Below are positions 1 to 4,975 of a stretch of DNA of 5,605 nt, piece by piece; within the stretch, counting starts at the first letter, position 1, and each line of letters begins with the position of its first letter. The notes beneath the pieces were generated by a model that saw only the letters and a program-made list of their open reading frames with translations, ran no database searches and was not told the DNA's origin. The DNA is from an uncultured Solimonas sp. Lineage in GTDB: Bacteria; Pseudomonadota; Gammaproteobacteria; Nevskiales; Nevskiaceae. The stretch is taken from the NCBI GenBank assembly GCA_946478985.1, contig CAMLDZ010000164.1, forward strand, positions 1-5,605, in the 5' to 3' direction. A program made the translations under genes and the position numbers.

Positions 1-842
1 TTGCGCAGCACGCCGTTGGCCAGATCCCAGACGCGCTTGTACTTGAACCACGGCACATGCGGCAGCAGGTGGTGGATGGTGTGTTCCTCCTGGCCGAACA
101 TCAGGCGCCGGAACGGCGAGTTGCCACGCACGTAGACGGTGGACTGGAACGGCTCATGCTCCCAGGTCAGGCCTTCCAGGTGCTGGATGTGCGCGAACGT
201 GTACGCGACGATGCCCAGGCCCACGCGTTGCGGAATCACGTACAGCAGCAGGAATTCCTTCCACCACGGCGACATCAGGAAGGCGGCGTGGGAGACGATC
301 ACCAGCGCCAGCATCGTGTAGATGCTCAGGGCGATCTTGCGCGACCAGACGTGGCGGCCGTAGCGGAAGAACCAGTACACCCAGTGCAGGTCGGCGAACA
401 TCAGATACGCCACGCCGGCCCATTTCGGCGGCGAGACGAAGCCGGTATCCGGGTCACGGCCTTCCTGGCCGACGAAGCGATGGTGATCCATGTGGATGCC
501 GCGGAACGCCGTCATGTTGACGCCCGGCAGCAGCAGCTGGCCGGTGACGACGCCGATGATGTCGTTGAGCAGCGGGTTGCTGGACACCGCGCGGTGCGAG
601 GCATCGTGCAGCGGCGTGAAGGCGATATAGACGGCGATGAGGTTGATCAGCATGGCCACCAGCAACGGCACGTGCCCGGCCATATAACCCCAGGTAGCCA
701 GGCCAAAGCTGCCGAGCGAGATCACCGATAGCGCCCATTGCGGCAGCGAGATCAGCGGCACACGCATCACTTCCGCGTAGCGCGGGTCGTTGACGATCTG
801 CTGCAGGACATCGCGTACCGCGATATTTCGTGTCATGGCCAT
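1..842 (-). CDS. Membrane fatty acid desaturase, C-terminus cut by window edge
   Basis: Integral-membrane di-iron desaturase of the FA_desaturase superfamily (PF00487), which introduces double bonds into acyl chains at the cytoplasmic face of the inner membrane. Seen: the three histidine boxes HDASH (residues 79-83), HMDHH (117-121) and HTIHH (254-258), the last followed by LLPHVPW; hydrophobic segments near residues 36-56, 57-77, 143-158, 171-190 and 196-217. The reading frame is open for 280 codons to the left edge without a stop, so the end of the protein is missing. The start at 842 is chosen because AGGAG at 850-854 lies 7 nt upstream; a second in-frame ATG at 836 is too far from it (13 nt). 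Regiochemistry and substrate cannot be told from sequence. Related superfamily members hydroxylate or ketolate carotenoids, so a lipid other than a fatty acid is possible. It is divergent from ccdA and has no visible partner here. Confidence 0.93.
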   Translation of the reverse strand, partial: MAMTRNIAVRDVLQQIVNDPRYAEVMRVPLISLPQWALSVISLGSFGLATWGYMAGHVPLLVAMLINLIAVYIAFTPLHDASHRAVSSNPLLNDIIGVVTGQLLLPGVNMTAFRGIHMDHHRFVGQEGRDPDTGFVSPPKWAGVAYLMFADLHWVYWFFRYGRHVWSRKIALSIYTMLALVIVSHAAFLMSPWWKEFLLLYVIPQRVGLGIVAYTFAHIQHLEGLTWEHEPFQSTVYVRGNSPFRRLMFGQEEHTIHHLLPHVPWFKYKRVWDLANGVLR

Positions 843-916
843 GGCCGGTCTCCTCTCGATTCCCCCAGGCGTTATTCGCCGTGGGCAGATCGTGTCGGAG
901 GGACGCGGATGGCGGA

Positions 917-930
917 TTGACGGGCGTCAA
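917..930. promoter_or_regulatory. Perfect palindrome upstream of the desaturase, candidate operator
   Basis: TTGACG-GG-CGTCAA, two perfect 6-bp arms with a 2-bp centre, lies 75 bp upstream of the desaturase start. Read on the minus strand its first arm is also a good -35 hexamer (TTGACG), but no convincing -10 stands 16-18 bp downstream, so I do not call the promoter. Genes of this type are often controlled by TetR- or GntR-type lipid regulators that bind short palindromes; that such a protein binds here is inference. Confidence 0.3.
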
Positions 931-984
931 GGCGGGCGCCACGGCGGCAGCACCACGGAGTTGGTCGGGACTTGCATTCGGTAA

Positions 985-1011
985 ATTCATGCGCATAGCA
1001 TGCGCATGAAT
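985..1011. promoter_or_regulatory. ccdAB operator: perfect 12-bp inverted repeat over a candidate promoter
   Basis: Two exact 12-bp arms (ATTCATGCGCAT at 985-996 and its reverse complement at 1000-1011) flank the 3-bp centre AGC. Each arm contains the self-palindromic octamer ATGCGCAT (989-996 and 1000-1007), spaced 11 bp, about one helical turn, which suits side-by-side binding of ribbon-helix-helix dimers. CcdA proteins are known to autorepress their operon with CcdB as co-repressor, so this is the natural operator. A weak promoter may overlap it: TTGCAT at 972-977 and TAGCAT at 996-1001, 18 bp apart. The symmetry is seen directly; the regulatory role and the promoter are inference. Confidence 0.62.
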
Positions 1012-1029
1012 CATCGAGGTATTAATGCC

Positions 1030-1281
1030 ATGAAAATTACCTATGACGCAAAAGCCCCGCGGCGGCCGGTCAACCTGTCACTGAATGAAGAACTGGTTGC
1101 ACAGGCCAGGCAGTTCACCGACAACCTGTCCGCCGAGGTCGAACAGCTATTGATCGCGTATGTGAGCCAGCAGCGGCAATTGCGTGATGCGGAAGCAGAT
1201 CGCCTGAGGCGCAGTGCTGCCGCGTGGAATACCTATGCTGAAAAGCGGGGTGCGTTTGCCGACGAGTTTTCGACACTCTGA
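1030..1281 (+). CDS. ccdA: CcdA-family antitoxin
   Basis: Antitoxin of a type II toxin-antitoxin pair: it neutralises CcdB by direct binding and, through its N-terminal ribbon-helix-helix, represses its own operon. 83 residues, close to the 72 of the F-plasmid protein. Seen: a short beta-strand-like segment RPVNLSLN (12-19), two helices to about residue 48, a charged linker rich in R, E and A, and the C-terminal signature GAFADEF (75-81) followed by STL, matching the CcdB-binding tail (GSFADE) of F CcdA. The ATG at 1030 is preferred, with GAGGT at 1016-1020; in-frame ATGs at 1000 and 1006 lie inside the operator arm and lack a ribosome site. The stop overlaps the ccdB start by one base. Local G+C is about 52-58% by hand count of two lines, below the neighbours. 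Confidence 0.92.
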   Translation: MKITYDAKAPRRPVNLSLNEELVAQARQFTDNLSAEVEQLLIAYVSQQRQLRDAEADRLRRSAAAWNTYAEKRGAFADEFSTL

Positions 1282-1601
1282 TGGCGCAGTTCGACGTCCA
1301 TGCCAACCCCGGTCAGCATCGCGACAGCATTCCCTATGTGGTGGTCGTGCAGTCGGCCATCTTTGACGGTTATAAAAGGCGGATGGTGATCCCCCTGGTG
1401 AGGAAATCGCATCTGGGTGCGATCCCCCACGCCCGGTTCAACCCACTATTCACCATCAAGGGCGTGAGTGTGGTGCTGCATCCGCTGGAGATGGTGTCGG
1501 TGCCGGTGGACAGGCTCGGCGCGGTCATCACCTCACTGACTGAACATGGAGACCGCATCATGGGCGCGGTCGATGAATTGCTGACTCGGACCTACGGCTG
1601 A
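1281..1601 (+). CDS. ccdB: CcdB-family toxin, atypical C-terminus
   Basis: Toxin of the pair, PF01845 family; the F-plasmid member traps DNA gyrase on cleaved DNA and kills cells that lose the antitoxin. 106 residues against 101 in F CcdB. Seen: the family core RRMVIPL (residues 33-39), a strand-rich first half, and MVSVPV followed by a C-terminal helix, all in the order of the F protein. Translation starts within the ccdA stop codon (TGATG, one-base overlap) and has no Shine-Dalgarno of its own, so its output should depend on ccdA translation. Odd point: the protein ends in LLTRTYG, whereas F CcdB ends in Trp-Gly-Ile, residues known to be needed for gyrase poisoning. The toxin may contact gyrase differently, use another target or be weak. 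Family assignment is firm; activity is not. Confidence 0.9.
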   Translation: MAQFDVHANPGQHRDSIPYVVVVQSAIFDGYKRRMVIPLVRKSHLGAIPHARFNPLFTIKGVSVVLHPLEMVSVPVDRLGAVITSLTEHGDRIMGAVDELLTRTYG

Positions 1602-1651
1602 ACACCGTCGCCCGTTTTGCCGCAGGCAAGCCGGGAGCCTGCATCCCATGC

Positions 1652-1676
1652 CCCGGTTCGCCGTTGGCGAACCGGG
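1652..1676. terminator. Hairpin between convergent genes, likely bidirectional terminator
   Basis: CCCGGTTCGCC-GTT-GGCGAACCGGG: an exact 11-bp stem with a 3-nt loop, placed 51 bp after ccdB and 11 bp after the stop of the nitrilase-like gene on the other strand. A second weaker stem, GCAGGC/GCCTGC (1622-1627 and 1637-1642), precedes it. Neither strand has a T-run after the stem, so it is not a textbook intrinsic terminator; in high-GC genomes such stems between converging genes often serve this role. A dispersed REP-like element is the main alternative. Confidence 0.55.
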
Positions 1677-1686
1677 CTGCGCTGGC

Positions 1687-2595
1687 TCAGAGTTCGACGC
1701 TGTGGACCGGCGGAAGGGCGCTGACGTCCTGCTCCCCCCAGTGCCGATGATTGAACACCTGCCCCTCGCCGCGCACGCGCGCGACGGCGGCCAGATCGAC
1801 TTCCGCGTAAACCCAGGCCGGCTGCTCGCGCTCGCCGAGGGCGACGATGCCGTCGTCCGGAAAGCCGCGATCGGGCGGGCCGAACACGCCGGCGGCGCCG
1901 ACGTTGATGTCGATGGCCGGGGACCACGGCGCTTCGCCGACCAGCGGCGACTGCGCGACGTAACACTGGTTCTCCAGCGCGCGCGCTTGGCAGCCGACGC
2001 GGACGCGGTGGTAGCCGGCCGGCGTGTCGGTGCAGCTGGGCACGGCGATCAGCTCCGTGCCGGCTTCGCACTGCGCGCGCGCCAGTAGCGGGAACTCGCT
2101 GTCGTAGCAGAGGTTGATCGCCAGCGTGCCGAGCGCGGTGCGGAACACCTTGAGGCCGCTGCCGGTTTCGTTGCGGGCGCTGGAAATGCCCCAGGTCTCG
2201 CGCTCGAAGCGCGTCATGATCTGTTTGTCCTGCCAATCGCAGCGGCCGTCCGGCGCGCAGATCCAGGCGCGGTTGACGATGCGCTGCGGATCGATCCGCC
2301 ACGGAAAACTGCCGGCGATCAGGTAGACGCCGTGCTGCTGCGCCAGACGCCGGTGCAGGTCCAGATAGTCGTCGCAGAATTCCTGCAGGGCATCGACCTG
2401 CAACTGCAGATCGCCGCGCACGCGCGCCTCGAACAGTGCGGTCAGGCTCATCGCTGCGTATTCCGGGTAGACCAGCAGCCGCGCGCCGTTGGCGGCGGCG
2501 ATGCCGGTCCACTGCGCCAGCTGCGCCGCGTAGTCCTGCCAGCTGCGCGGCTCGGACACCGGGAACTGCGCGCTGGCGAGCTTGAAGGCGCTCAC
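1687..2595 (-). CDS. Carbon-nitrogen hydrolase (nitrilase superfamily amidase)
   Basis: Cytosolic hydrolase of the CN_hydrolase family (PF00795), which cleaves non-peptide C-N bonds of amides or nitriles with a Glu-Lys-Cys triad. 302 residues, a normal length. All three residues are visible: Glu45 in YPEYAA, Lys124 in DKQIMTRFE and Cys163 in NLCYDSEFP; Glu131 is a candidate for the conserved second glutamate. The N-terminal strand KLASAQFPV is typical. The start is GTG at 2595, overlapping the upstream GNAT stop as GTGA, so translation is coupled; no separate ribosome site is evident. It is the last gene of a three-gene unit. In the YhcX type of bacterial protein this domain is fused behind a GNAT domain, in the same order as here. 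The Cys context argues for an amidase more than a true nitrilase, but the substrate is unknown. Confidence 0.93.
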   Translation of the reverse strand: MSAFKLASAQFPVSEPRSWQDYAAQLAQWTGIAAANGARLLVYPEYAAMSLTALFEARVRGDLQLQVDALQEFCDDYLDLHRRLAQQHGVYLIAGSFPWRIDPQRIVNRAWICAPDGRCDWQDKQIMTRFERETWGISSARNETGSGLKVFRTALGTLAINLCYDSEFPLLARAQCEAGTELIAVPSCTDTPAGYHRVRVGCQARALENQCYVAQSPLVGEAPWSPAIDINVGAAGVFGPPDRGFPDDGIVALGEREQPAWVYAEVDLAAVARVRGEGQVFNHRHWGEQDVSALPPVHSVEL

Positions 2596-3179
2596 AGCCG
2601 GCGCATCCAGAACGCCATCGGCTTGTCGCTGGACTGCGCCTCGCCGATGTCCGGCCAGGCCAGCGAGGCGCGCAGCGTCGACGCCGGCACGTAGCCGCGC
2701 TTGCGCCAGAACGCTTCATTGCCGGTGTAGCCGGCAGGCTTGCGCAGGTCCTGCTCGTCGCGGACCACCGAGCAGAACGCACAGCTTGTCAGGCCCAGCG
2801 TGCGTGCATGCGCTTCGCGCAATTCAAAGAATTTCACGCCCAGCCCCTGGCCGCGGTAGGCGGGCAGCAGCACCGACTCGCCGAAGTAGTCGATCTCGTC
2901 GAGCGCCATGCCGGCCTCGACGAACGGCTGCTGCAGCTCGGGGCTTGCCGCCGTCAGCGGCAGCACGGTGGAGGCGCCGACGCAGGCATCGCCGTCCCAG
3001 ACCAGGATCGCCAGGCTGTCCGGGCAATCCAGATACATCTGCAGGTAGTGCTTTTCGTAGTCGGCCGTGCCCTCGTACAGGTACGGCCAGTCACGGAACA
3101 CGGCGATGCGCAGCGCGGCCAGCGCGTCCAGCTCGCACTCGATCTCGGCCCCGCGCAGCGCCTCGACGATCAGTGCCAT
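2592..3179 (-). CDS. GNAT-family N-acetyltransferase
   Basis: Acetyl-CoA-dependent acyltransferase of the GNAT fold, expected to acetylate an amine of a small molecule or protein. 195 residues. Seen: a first helical part with FRDWPYLYEG (28-37), strands around LAILVWDGDACVGAS (56-70), motif A ESVLLPAYRGQGLG (101-114) with the Arg/Gln-x-x-Gly-x-Gly pyrophosphate loop at 109-114, and FWRKRGY (157-163) near the C-terminal part of the fold. The ATG at 3179 overlaps the stop of the NTF2-like gene as TGATG; the stop overlaps the GTG of the hydrolase by 4 bases. GNAT followed by carbon-nitrogen hydrolase is the order found in fused YhcX-type proteins, so the two products probably act together or on one compound. 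Family certain; substrate not inferable. Confidence 0.92.
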   Translation of the reverse strand: MALIVEALRGAEIECELDALAALRIAVFRDWPYLYEGTADYEKHYLQMYLDCPDSLAILVWDGDACVGASTVLPLTAASPELQQPFVEAGMALDEIDYFGESVLLPAYRGQGLGVKFFELREAHARTLGLTSCAFCSVVRDEQDLRKPAGYTGNEAFWRKRGYVPASTLRASLAWPDIGEAQSSDKPMAFWMRRL

Positions 3180-3589
3180 CAGTCCGCGCCGACCTGGGCC
3201 AGCCAGTCCTGCAGGTTGTAGTAGTTGCTGACGCGCGCGACCTTGCCGTCGCGGATGTCGAAGAAGGCGCCGCCGGGCAGGCGATAGGTCTGGCCGCGCG
3301 CTTCGGGCAGGCCCTCGTCGGTGGCCAGGTAGGTACCGAGCACCACGTATTCCGCCGCGGCGCGGGCGCCGTCGTCGTCGCCGAGGATGACGATATCGAC
3401 GATCTGTTCGCGGTAACTGCGGTTCATGCGCTCGATGAAGGCGCGGAAGGCGTCCTTGCCGGTCTCGCGGCCGCCCTGGTTGATGTCATGGGCGACATCG
3501 TCGGTCAGCAGGCTGAAGAAGGTGGTCCAGTCGCCGGCATTGAAGGCGGCGTAGTAACGGCGGATCAGCTCGGTGCTTGCGGCGCTCAT
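3179..3589 (-). CDS. NTF2-like / ketosteroid isomerase-related protein
   Basis: Small cytosolic protein of the NTF2/SnoaL-like cone fold. 136 residues, matching the family of about 135-residue steroid delta-isomerase-related proteins (TIGR02096 type). Seen: the opening helix ELIRRYYAAFNAGDW (7-21), LLTDDVAHDINQGG (27-40), the strand pair around AAAEYVVLGTY (77-87), and the closing strands GGAFFDIRDGKVARVSNYY (106-124). Asp35 sits about where ketosteroid isomerase has its catalytic base, but isomerase activity is not implied: most relatives have no known substrate. First gene of the three-gene unit; its stop overlaps the GNAT start by one base. The ATG at 3589 has only a poor Shine-Dalgarno upstream; no better in-frame start was noticed. 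Confidence 0.85.
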   Translation of the reverse strand: MSAASTELIRRYYAAFNAGDWTTFFSLLTDDVAHDINQGGRETGKDAFRAFIERMNRSYREQIVDIVILGDDDGARAAAEYVVLGTYLATDEGLPEARGQTYRLPGGAFFDIRDGKVARVSNYYNLQDWLAQVGAD

Positions 3590-3665
3590 CGATCGGAATC
3601 CGAATCTCGAAAAAGGGGATGCGCAGTGTAGGGCGTGGGCGTCGGAGGTTTGGCAAGTGTGTCGC
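3590..3665 (-). promoter_or_regulatory. Leader of the NTF2-GNAT-hydrolase unit, promoter not resolved
   Basis: The 76 bp between the fic stop and the first gene of the cassette is long enough for a promoter. I see TACACT at 3630-3625 (minus strand), a fair -10, but the nearest -35-like hexamer, TTGCCA at 3656-3651, is 20 bp away, which is too far. A perfect 5-bp inverted repeat TCGGA-A-TCCGA at 3593-3603 lies right before the start codon. A T-run (3615-3611 on the minus strand) has no stem before it, so fic termination here is not supported and read-through from fic remains possible. Confidence 0.25.
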
Positions 3666-4877
3666 TCAGGACACAGGCTCCAGCGTCTCCTTCATGGCGG
3701 CCTGCGGATCGTTGATCTCGAACAACTGCGGGAACAGATACGCGGCGGCGTACACCGGAAATGCCGGTGTGAGCTCGCTGCGATGGCTGGTGGCTGTGAG
3801 CAGGCCGTCACTGACGCATTCCGATACCACGGTACGCGCGGCGCGCTCGCCCAGCCCCAGCAGCCGCGGTGCGGCGCCGCGTTCCAGCTTGCCCATGAAC
3901 ATCGCTTCGATCAGCAACGGCGCGGCGCGCTCGTCGCGGTTCAGGAGCAGTTTGCGCTCGGCGCAGAAGCGGGCCATTCGGTCTTTGACGTGATCGATCT
4001 GCAGGCGCGCGCTCATGAAGCCGATCTGGTCCTCGCAGGTGTCGAGCATGAAGTGGGCGAACCGCGTCGCGCCCTGCAGCGACAGCGTGCCGCGTCCGTC
4101 GAAGTCGTTGCGCCGTGCCGAGTCGGCAATGGCCAGATGCTCGTAATAGCGGTCCTTGCGCTTGGCCAGGCCGCGCGACAGCGACCACAGGCCATCGGCC
4201 TCGAAGCCGTGGCGCGCCAGCATGGCGGTGCTGAGCAGGCGCGCCACGCGGCCGTTGCCATCCAGAAACGGGTGGATCCAGGCAAAGCGGTGATGTGCCA
4301 GCAGCAGATGCGCGGGCGTCTTGGGCAGGCGCCGCCAGGTTTCCGCGAACGCGGCCAGCAGATCCGGCACCTCGTCCGGCGCCGGCGCCAGATGGGTGCC
4401 GACGTCGATGTGGCGTGTGCGCAGTTCGCCGGGGACGTTGACCGCCGTCTCGGCGTCGTGGCCGGTGACGATGCGCAGCGAATCCGGAAGCTGTTCGACG
4501 AAGTGACGGTGCAGCGTGCAGATGAAGTCCCGCCCGGACACGTCCAGATCCGGCTCGTTGCGCAGGCGCTGCCGCATCCAGCGTTCGGTCTGGATGTGTG
4601 CGACCGCCAGCGTCGCCAGATCGTCCGCCTTGCCGGGCTTGCGCTCGGACAGGCTGCGTTTGAGGGCGCGTTCGGCCTCGATCGGCCGCGTGCCCTGGCC
4701 CTCGATCAGGTTCGAGTAGTAGCTGTTGATGCCTTCCAGGCACTGCGCCAGCGCAACTCGCGTGGCAGGGGGCAGCCGGCCGGCCAGTTCGCCGCTGTGG
4801 CGGGCGAGCGCAGTTTCCCGCTCCCGGATTTCCGGGCTTTCCAGGGTGTAGAAAGACAGACGGGTTGCAGCCAGCAT
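3666..4877 (-). CDS. Fic-domain protein adenylyltransferase, class II, with C-terminal winged helix-like region
   Basis: Enzyme that transfers AMP from ATP to hydroxyl side chains of target proteins (AMPylation). 403 residues, usual for stand-alone bacterial Fic proteins with an N-terminal Fic_N region. Seen: the inhibitory motif SNLIEG (residues 55-60, pattern S/T-x-x-x-E-G/N), placing it in class II where this helix lies in the same chain before the core; the complete catalytic motif HPFLDGNGRVAR (202-213) with His202, Asp206, Asn208 and both arginines; LLLAHHRFAWI leading into it; and a C-terminal segment (about 310-380) that reads like a winged helix. No antitoxin partner is adjacent, as expected when inhibition is built in. 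The ATG at 4877 has no clear Shine-Dalgarno. The gene follows a LysR gene on the same strand but has its own AT-rich leader. Activity is likely; target unknown. Confidence 0.94.
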   Translation of the reverse strand: MLAATRLSFYTLESPEIRERETALARHSGELAGRLPPATRVALAQCLEGINSYYSNLIEGQGTRPIEAERALKRSLSERKPGKADDLATLAVAHIQTERWMRQRLRNEPDLDVSGRDFICTLHRHFVEQLPDSLRIVTGHDAETAVNVPGELRTRHIDVGTHLAPAPDEVPDLLAAFAETWRRLPKTPAHLLLAHHRFAWIHPFLDGNGRVARLLSTAMLARHGFEADGLWSLSRGLAKRKDRYYEHLAIADSARRNDFDGRGTLSLQGATRFAHFMLDTCEDQIGFMSARLQIDHVKDRMARFCAERKLLLNRDERAAPLLIEAMFMGKLERGAAPRLLGLGERAARTVVSECVSDGLLTATSHRSELTPAFPVYAAAYLFPQLFEINDPQAAMKETLEPVS

Positions 4878-4879
4878 TG

Positions 4880-4899
4880 CCGGTTTAAATTCCGGTTTA
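4880..4899. repeat. Tandem CCGGTTTA boxes in the fic leader, candidate operator
   Basis: CCGGTTTA occurs at 4880-4887 and again at 4892-4899, a 12-bp period, starting 3 bp upstream of the fic start codon. A third partial copy, CCGGTT, lies at 4948-4953, on the other side of the proposed -10. The pair also reads as an imperfect palindrome around TTTAAA (4884-4889). Spacing near one helical turn suits a dimeric DNA-binding protein; the winged-helix-like end of Fic itself is one candidate. Repeats are seen; the role is inference. Confidence 0.45.
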
Positions 4900-4926
4900 T
4901 CTGATTGATGGAAATGGATTGTATTA

Positions 4927-4935
4927 CTTATAGCA
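4927..4935 (-). promoter_or_regulatory. Candidate extended -10 promoter of fic
   Basis: On the minus strand TGC-TATAAG matches the extended -10 pattern TGn-TATAAT at all but the last base. Initiation about 7 bp downstream (near 4920) would give a leader of some 43 nt carrying both CCGGTTTA boxes. No good -35 stands 17 bp upstream, which is tolerated by extended -10 promoters. A second -10-like hexamer, TACAAT, lies just downstream at 4923-4918. Confidence 0.4.
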
Positions 4936-4946
4936 GGCTTTAGTAT

Positions 4947-4964
4947 GCCGGTTCCGATACCGGC
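4947..4964 (-). terminator. Short hairpin after the LysR gene, possible terminator
   Basis: GCCGGT-TCCGAT-ACCGGC: an exact 6-bp stem with a 6-nt loop, beginning 11 bp past the LysR stop on the minus strand. The sequence after it is A/T-rich but has no T-run, so termination is uncertain. One arm carries a CCGGTT box like those in the fic leader, so it could instead be a regulator site. Confidence 0.3.
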
Positions 4965-4975
4965 TGGCGCCGGGC

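Noticed and set aside
57..731. Plus-strand open frame of 224 codons opposite the desaturase
   Set aside because: Antisense to a gene with three intact histidine boxes; no domain or ribosome site seen.
454..1014. Minus-strand open frame of 186 codons starting inside the ccd operator
   Set aside because: It overlaps the desaturase in another frame and has no recognisable motif.
1000..1029. Ten-residue N-terminal extension of ccdA from the ATG at 1000
   Set aside because: The ATG lies inside the operator arm without a ribosome site, and the family starts close to the strand found after the ATG at 1030.
1592..2782. Minus-strand open frame of 396 codons overlapping the hydrolase and GNAT genes
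   Set aside because: Frame-shifted reading of the two real genes; arginine-rich with no family motifs.
2582..3631. Plus-strand open frame of 349 codons across the GNAT and NTF2-like genes
   Set aside because: The product is an Arg/Ala/Pro-rich low-complexity string, typical of the antisense of GC-rich genes; three overlapping real genes occupy the other strand.
1030..4877. A combined defence island of ccdAB plus Fic
   Set aside because: The two modules are on opposite strands, 2 kb apart and separated by a metabolic-type cassette; class II Fic carries its own inhibitor and is not a partner of ccdAB. No other defence gene is present.
3573..4904. Long open frame (443 codons) on the plus strand, antisense to fic
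   Set aside because: It mirrors the high-GC fic gene, is rich in R, Q, A and V without a recognisable domain, and the minus strand carries complete Fic motifs. A codon-bias artefact.
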